Assembly (NCBI GenBank): GCA_902984215.1
Contig: CADWAF010000856.1
Span: forward strand, 1-10,436
DNA: 10,436 nucleotides
Direction of reading: 5' to 3'
From: Willaertia magna
Taxonomy: Eukaryota > Heterolobosea > Eutetramitea > Acrasida > Naegleriidae
Positions 6,724 through 10,436 of the stretch are shown one piece after another. The notes below the pieces were generated by a model. It worked only from the letters and a program-made list of their open reading frames with translations, searched no databases and was not told the origin of the DNA. The position numbers and the translations under genes are program-made. The number at the start of each line of letters is the position of its first letter. The stretch's first letter is position 1.

Positions 6724-7983
6724 TTAATCTCTATTATAAAAGTGTGTACTACTACAATTATAAAAATTTTTATACAATTGTTTCGCATTGTTAATATCAT
6801 TATCACTACTAGCACATAAATTATTTACAATAGTTTCTTCTTTCACTAAAAAAGAAATATCACTATTAGTTAACATTTCCCAACAACAATCATTATTGTT
6901 ATTACAACCATCTTTAACAACCGTAACTGCACTTCCTTTCATCTCTACTACACTACCATTCTCGCCATTCTTGTTATTATTATTATTAGCAGTATCATTA
7001 TCAGTATTATTATTATTGCTATCTAAAGAAGAAGTATTATTTACTTCTTTTCTTCTCAATTCTGTCAAACCACATACCATTGCATTAACAATAATTCTTT
7101 CTACAACACTATTAACACTTTCATTATTACTGCTTTCATTATTATTATTAACTATTTCGTTATTAACACTTACTTTATGAGATAGACCTAAAAGTAATTC
7201 AACTATTCTTACCAATGTAGCTGCATGTGTAACAATTAATGGAAAATTTAATTCTTCATTCTTATCATTCTTTATTTTCATTACTTTACTAACATGATAT
7301 AATACACCATTCACTCTACGTATTAAATCATTCATTGTTTCTTTTGGATATTTTACTGTAAATCTTTCAATATAATTCTCACTATCCACTAATTCCACAA
7401 TCTTTTCATTGTTCATTTCGTTATTATGGTTGTTGTAATTTATTTCATTAATAATTTCTTCTTTATTAATAATTAAATTGTTATTTAAATATTTTGCTAT
7501 AAATGGATAATTTTCTTTAATTTCATTTAAAGATAAAGGCATATATTCTAATGTCCAAGTACGTTTTGTTCCAAACCATTCCATTAATCCATATTCAATA
7601 TAAATTGTAAATTTTATATTTAAATTATTATTTGCTGAATTATTTGTTAAATTATTATTTGTTGAATTATTTAATTCTAAAATTTGTTCCATTAAATATT
7701 GTGTTGTTTGTAAACATCTTTTATAAGGAGATGAAAATATTGTAAAGTTTATATTTTTTTGTGTATTATTATTTTCATTATTATTGATATAATTAAAATA
7801 AATATATTTTCCTAAATATTTAGATAATTGAATACCTCTTTCAGTTAATAATGGATCTGCAAAATATGGTTTTAATTTAAATTCATTAAAATTATTTAAC
7901 TTTTCGGGTTGTGTTGCTTTCTCTCCATGTCTAACTAAAAATAGAGGAGAAGGTAATTGTGAATAATCCAACTTTTTTGACAT
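6724..7983 (-). CDS. Histidine phosphatase superfamily (phosphoglycerate-mutase-like) protein, copy 1
   Basis: The 419-residue protein carries the branch-1 histidine phosphatase core: LVRHGE (16-21, with R18 and phospho-acceptor H19), LTERGIQLSKYLG (46-58), SSPYKRCLQTTQYL (84-97, R89), acidic residues at E130 and E135 (IEYGLMEW), and VTHAATLVR (251-259, H253). All catalytic positions are intact. The spacing and the FADPLLTERG start resemble the fungal Tfc7/tau55 and UBASH3-type members rather than glycolytic mutases; the substrate is unknown. Asn-rich inserts at about 67-73, 105-121, 183-192, 272-292 and 324-337 extend it beyond the family's usual 200-300 residues. The C-terminal 100 residues are not recognised. 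The ATG follows an A-rich leader, and there is no targeting signal. Copy 2 at 8985-10247 differs by a few substitutions and codon-repeat changes. Confidence 0.9.
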   Translation of the reverse strand: MSKKLDYSQLPSPLFLVRHGEKATQPEKLNNFNEFKLKPYFADPLLTERGIQLSKYLGKYIYFNYINNNENNNTQKNINFTIFSSPYKRCLQTTQYLMEQILELNNSTNNNLTNNSANNNLNIKFTIYIEYGLMEWFGTKRTWTLEYMPLSLNEIKENYPFIAKYLNNNLIINKEEIINEINYNNHNNEMNNEKIVELVDSENYIERFTVKYPKETMNDLIRRVNGVLYHVSKVMKIKNDKNEELNFPLIVTHAATLVRIVELLLGLSHKVSVNNEIVNNNNESSNNESVNSVVERIIVNAMVCGLTELRRKEVNNTSSLDSNNNNTDNDTANNNNNKNGENGSVVEMKGSAVTVVKDGCNNNNDCCWEMLTNSDISFLVKEETIVNNLCASSDNDINNAKQLYKNFYNCSSTHFYNRD

Positions 7984-8258
7984 TTTTTTTTTAATTTATT
8001 TTTTTTATTTTTTTATTTACAAAATCTACAGTCTGCATTGCCTTTTTATTTACAAAGCGTTAAAAAGTGTTAATTCTATTGAATGTTTTAATTTATTTTT
8101 TAATTTACAAAATCTACAGTCTACATTGCCTTTTTATTTATTTATAAAGTGTTAAAAAGTGTTAACGCTATTGAATGGCTGTTGATTTTGTGTTGATTAA
8201 TTATTTAGTGAAACAGTGGACTATAATTATTTTGTAATAAATTATCTAACTTGCTCAT
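7984..8258 (-). promoter_or_regulatory. Upstream region of copy 1, with internal duplication
   Basis: This 275-nt stretch precedes the copy 1 start. The first 35 nt are almost pure T on the plus strand (A-rich leader in the mRNA). A segment of about 85-90 nt occurs twice in tandem (about 7991-8085 and 8087-8176); both copies contain AAAATCTACAGTCT, CATTGCCTTTTTATTTA, a TTTACAAAGCG-like motif and GTTAAAAAGTGTTAA. Unit 2 has only one, reduced version. The region ends at the junction with the next unit. Confidence 0.5.
7991..8176. repeat. Direct repeat (two copies of about 85-90 nt) inside the copy 1 promoter
   Basis: Copy A spans about 7991-8085 and copy B about 8087-8176. They share AAAATCTACAGTCT, CATTGCCTTTTTATTTA and CTATTGAATG, with small differences such as CTGC/CTAC and AAAGCG/AAAGTG. 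Exact borders are blurred by flanking T-rich sequence. Confidence 0.7.
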
Positions 8259-8328
8259 ATAGTTTATTTCTGTATTTATTGTTGTCAACTTTTAAAAATT
8301 GAAAAATTGTAATTAATTTTTTTGATCT

Positions 8329-8422
8329 GTTAATATTGGATTAGTTTTCTCAACTAATAATATATTTGGTAATGTAATTTAACATAGAGTTTACAAAGCG
8401 AAAAGAAAAAAAAATAAATAAT
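8329..8422. repeat. 94-nt segment present only in unit 2
   Basis: Unit 1 reads GATCT then AGACACCTT (near 6012-6026); unit 2 reads GATCT, these 94 bases, then AGATGCCTT. The segment is AT-rich and contains TTTACAAAGCG (8390-8400), the same 11-mer found upstream of both phosphatase genes, followed by an A-rich run. It may be a captured promoter fragment or may have been lost from unit 1; there are no target-site duplications or terminal repeats. Confidence 0.6.
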
Positions 8423-8545
8423 AGATGCCTTAAATATTTACTTTTTAAGATCTGATTTGTGACACACAACCAAATAAAGTGTTGTTTGAAATACAATAAA
8501 ACCACAATAGTGGCAGCCGTTATTCACTTCAAAAAAACAGTATTT

Positions 8546-8580
8546 AATTGAACGGAAAAGGGTCGAAGTACCATTCAGTT
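8546..8580. repeat. Imperfect 10-bp inverted repeat, unit 2 counterpart of 6145-6181
   Basis: AATTGAACGG (8546-8555) faces CCATTCAGTT (8571-8580) across a 15-nt loop. Compared with unit 1 the right arm is unchanged; the left arm has two transitions, one of which gives a U-G pair and the other a mismatch. A-rich runs follow as in unit 1. Confidence 0.5.
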
Positions 8581-8639
8581 ATTTAACTTCACAAAAAAAA
8601 TAAAAAAAAAATAAAAAAAATAAATAATTTTTCATTAAG

Positions 8640-8703
8640 TCACCGTTCATACTCTCAAAGAGAGTAGTGGGTTGATTGCCATATTCCTGGTGGATCTCCC
8701 ATC
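8640..8703. other. 64-nt conserved, GC-rich block, copy 2
   Basis: This is identical over 64 bases to 6261-6324, including the 7-bp hairpin with AAA loop (8650-8666). It follows CATTAAG directly, without the 21-nt segment that precedes the first copy. The region after it diverges within a few bases, and the plus-strand frame through the block stops at 8758-8760, well before the stop in copy 1, so a shared protein product is unlikely. Confidence 0.5.
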
Positions 8704-8984
8704 CCCAAGTAAGGGAAAACACAATTACATTAACAAAGAAATACAATTTACTGATCAGTAAATAAATGTCAGAAAATAGTTAAACGCTTACAAAAACAAC
8801 ATTTAATTAATGAACCAACTTTAATTGCCGTTTTAACAAAGTTTTGTAAATATCGCTATGTTAAATTGGCAAACCACTTAATCAATAATAAATTAAGTGG
8901 AATTTTAAAATTCTATTAATTATTATTATTATTATTATTAATCTGAAGATGTAATAAATACCTATTTTATTTAATTGTAACATA
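8704..8984. other. Intergenic 3' flank of histidine-phosphatase gene, unit 2
   Basis: No gene is seen. About 50 bases align with unit 1, then similarity fades. CCACTTAAT (8874-8882) and ATTAAGTGG (8892-8900) form a perfect 9-bp inverted repeat with a 9-nt loop, followed by the 14-nt palindrome GAATTTTAAAATTC (8900-8913) and an ATT microsatellite (8919-8940). TTTATT at 8966-8971 is AATAAA on the minus strand, 13 nt past the stop, as in unit 1. Confidence 0.55.
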
Positions 8985-10247
8985 TTAATCTCTATTATAA
9001 AAGTGTGTACTACTACAATTATAAAAATTTTTATACAATTGTTTCGCATTGTTAATATCATTATCACTAATAGCACATAAATTATTTACAATAGTTTCTT
9101 CTTTCACTAAAAAAGAAATATCACTATTAGTTAACATTTCCCAACAATAATTATTGCCATCACAACCATCCTTTACAACCGTAACTGCACTTCCTTTCAT
9201 CTCTACTACACTACCATTCTCGCCATTCTTGTTATTATTATTATTAGCAGTATCATTATCAGTATTATTATTGCTATCTAAAGAAGAAGTATTATTTACT
9301 TCTTTTCTTCTCAATTCTGTCAAACCACATACCATTGCATTAACAATAATTCTTTCTACAACACTATTAACACTTTCATTATTACTGCTTTCATTATTAT
9401 TAACAATTTCGTTATTATTAACATTTACTTTATGAGATAGACCTAAAAGTAATTCAACTATTCTTACCAATGTAGCTGCATGTGTAACAATTAATGGAAA
9501 ATTTAATTCTTCTTCTTCATTCTTATCATTCTTTATTTTCATTACTTTACTAACATGATATAATACACCATTCACTCTACGTATTAAATCATTCATTGTT
9601 TCTTTTGGATATTTTACTGTAAATCTTTCAATATAATTCTCACTATTCACGAATTCCACAATCTTTTCATTGTTCATTTCATTATTATGGTTGTTGTTGT
9701 AATTTATTTCATTAATAATTTCTTCTTTATTAATAATTAAATTGTTATTTAAATATTTTGCTATAAATGGATAATTTTCTTTAATTTCATTTAAAGATAA
9801 AGGCATATATTCTAATGTCCAAGTACGTTTTGTTCCAAACCATTCCATTAATCCATATTCAATATAAATTGTAAATTTTATATTTAAATTATTATTTGCT
9901 GAATTATTTGTTAAATTATTATTTGTTGAATTATTTAATTCTAAAATTTGTTCCATTAAATATTGTGTTGTTTGTAAACATCTTTTATAAGGAGAAGAAA
10001 ATATTGTAAAGTTTATATTTTTTTGTGTATTATTATTTTCATTATTATTGAAATAATTAAAATAAATATATTTTCCTAAATATTTAGATAATTGAATACC
10101 TCTTTCAGTTAATAATGGATCTGCAAAATATGGTTTTAATTTAAATTCATTAAAATTATTTAATTTTTCGGGTTGTGTTGCTTTCTCTCCATGTCTAACT
10201 AAAAATAGAGGAGAAGGTAATTGTGAATAATCCAACTTTTTTGACAT
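8985..10247 (-). CDS. Histidine phosphatase superfamily (phosphoglycerate-mutase-like) protein, copy 2
   Basis: This 420-residue tandem paralogue of 6724-7983 keeps every catalytic motif: LVRHGE (R18, H19), SSPYKRC (R89), E130/E135 and VTHAATL with the second histidine at 256. Compared with copy 1 it has substitutions such as I66F, L198F-equivalent and D200N-equivalent, an altered stretch after KDGC (DGNNYCWEM in place of NNNNDCCWEM), and S392I-equivalent. Length differences are all whole codons and lie mainly in Asn or Glu runs, for example two extra Glu before LNFPLIVTH and one extra Asn near 184. No frameshift or premature stop is present, so both copies look functional. The start context, 3' signal and orientation match copy 1. 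The substrate is unknown. Confidence 0.9.
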   Translation of the reverse strand: MSKKLDYSQLPSPLFLVRHGEKATQPEKLNNFNEFKLKPYFADPLLTERGIQLSKYLGKYIYFNYFNNNENNNTQKNINFTIFSSPYKRCLQTTQYLMEQILELNNSTNNNLTNNSANNNLNIKFTIYIEYGLMEWFGTKRTWTLEYMPLSLNEIKENYPFIAKYLNNNLIINKEEIINEINYNNNHNNEMNNEKIVEFVNSENYIERFTVKYPKETMNDLIRRVNGVLYHVSKVMKIKNDKNEEEELNFPLIVTHAATLVRIVELLLGLSHKVNVNNNEIVNNNESSNNESVNSVVERIIVNAMVCGLTELRRKEVNNTSSLDSNNNTDNDTANNNNNKNGENGSVVEMKGSAVTVVKDGCDGNNYCWEMLTNSDISFLVKEETIVNNLCAISDNDINNAKQLYKNFYNCSSTHFYNRD

Positions 10248-10436
10248 TTTTTTTTTAATTTATTTTTTTTTAATTTATTTTTTTCATTGTTTTACAATTG
10301 CCTTATTTACAAAGCGTTAAACTGTTAATGCTATTGAATGGCTGTGTTGATTAATTATGTTATTAATTGACAAAACAAATGAGCAAGTGAACTATAATTA
10401 TTTTGTAATGTTTAATAAATTATCTAACTTGCTCAT
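10248..10436 (-). promoter_or_regulatory. Upstream region of copy 2, ending in an inverted repeat
   Basis: T-rich runs next to the start give an A-rich mRNA leader. A single version of the upstream segment follows, containing TTTACAAAGCG (10306-10316) and GCTATTGAATGGCTG, both shared with unit 1. ATGAGCAAGT (10379-10388) and ACTTGCTCAT (10427-10436) are exact reverse complements separated by 38 nt, the right arm being the last ten bases of the window. In unit 1 only the right arm survives (8249-8258). Confidence 0.5.

Larger units (their letters stand above)
5947..8258. repeat. Tandem duplication, unit 1 (2312 nt)
   Basis: The unit runs from the string ATAGTTTATTTCTG at 5947, four bases after a stop codon, to TTGCTCAT at 8251-8258. 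Both ends recur in the same places in the next unit. It contains, in plus-strand order, an AT-rich tract, a 10-bp hairpin, A-rich runs, a 64-nt conserved block, and a complete minus-strand histidine-phosphatase gene with its upstream region. Its private features are a 21-nt segment at 6240-6260, a longer 3' flank (about 6450-6690), and a doubled promoter segment (about 7991-8176). There are no terminal inverted repeats, so a segmental duplication is favoured over a transposon. Confidence 0.9.
8259..10436. repeat. Tandem duplication, unit 2 (2178 nt, to window end)
   Basis: The unit starts with ATAGTTTATTTCTG at 8259 and ends with TTGCTCAT at the last base of the window, matching both borders of unit 1. 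Order and orientation of the hairpin, A-rich runs, 64-nt block and histidine-phosphatase gene are the same. Private features are a 94-nt segment at 8329-8422, a short inverted repeat and an ATT microsatellite near 8874-8940, and an inverted repeat at the far end. The coding part is nearly identical to unit 1, whereas the rest is clearly diverged. Confidence 0.9.

Noticed and set aside
6788..7180. Leu/Ser-rich frame antisense to phosphatase copy 1 (and its twin at 9154-9435)
   Set aside because: It is the complement of Asn/Glu/Ser-rich codons in the real gene; such runs read as Leu/Ser/Val on the other strand. The histidine-phosphatase motifs settle the coding strand.
6724..7983. Glycolytic phosphoglycerate mutase
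   Set aside because: The core motifs fit the wider histidine phosphatase superfamily, but spacing, the FADPLLTERG segment and the long C-terminal part do not match dPGM.
8882..9076. 64-codon minus-strand frame overlapping the 3' end of phosphatase copy 2
   Set aside because: It is Ile-rich from the ATT microsatellite and out of frame with the gene; low-complexity AT DNA explains it.
5947..10436. The repeat unit as a transposon
   Set aside because: There are no matching terminal inverted repeats, target-site duplications, transposase or reverse transcriptase; the only conserved gene is a cellular phosphatase.

Overview
The window looks like nuclear DNA of an AT-rich, unicellular eukaryote. 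Coding third positions are almost all A/T, proteins carry Asn-, Thr-, Gln- and Glu-rich low-complexity runs, one gene has a GTAAGT...CAG intron, start codons sit behind A-rich leaders, AATAAA motifs follow stops, and one product is a mitochondrial processing peptidase subunit. An amoeboid protist (dictyostelid or heterolobosean type) fits best, but the sequence alone does not settle the lineage. Nothing prokaryotic (operon ribosome sites, CRISPR, insertion sequences) is visible.

Layout. The left part (1-4888) holds four minus-strand genes: a 5' fragment of a DGAT1/sterol-acyltransferase-like membrane enzyme (1-642), a HIF-prolyl-hydroxylase-like 2-oxoglutarate dioxygenase (996-1904), the alpha subunit of mitochondrial processing peptidase (1907-3712), and a bacterial-type D-3-hydroxybutyrate dehydrogenase (3886 to about 4763, with a proposed tiny first exon at 4879-4888). 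The dioxygenase start and the peptidase stop are only 2 nt apart. From a shared, AT-rich divergent promoter (4889-5034), a two-exon plus-strand gene of unrecognised function (5035-5942) runs the other way; its N-terminus looks ubiquitin-like.

The right part (5947-10436) is a tandem duplication of a 2.2-2.3 kb unit. Each unit carries one intact minus-strand histidine-phosphatase-superfamily gene (419 and 420 codons), a structured intergenic tract, and a 64-nt block identical in both units and much richer in GC than its surroundings. The coding regions are nearly identical even at silent positions, while the intergenic parts differ by many substitutions and large indels; this suggests gene conversion or strong constraint on the genes. 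The window stops exactly where a third unit would begin.

The genes do not form an obvious single pathway. The peptidase and the dehydrogenase are plausibly both mitochondrial, the acyltransferase is an ER lipid enzyme, and the dioxygenase is a candidate oxygen-responsive protein hydroxylase. No clearly new biological system is present. The best leads are the tandem unit with its conserved 64-nt block, and the dehydrogenase gene with no ATG in its main exon.
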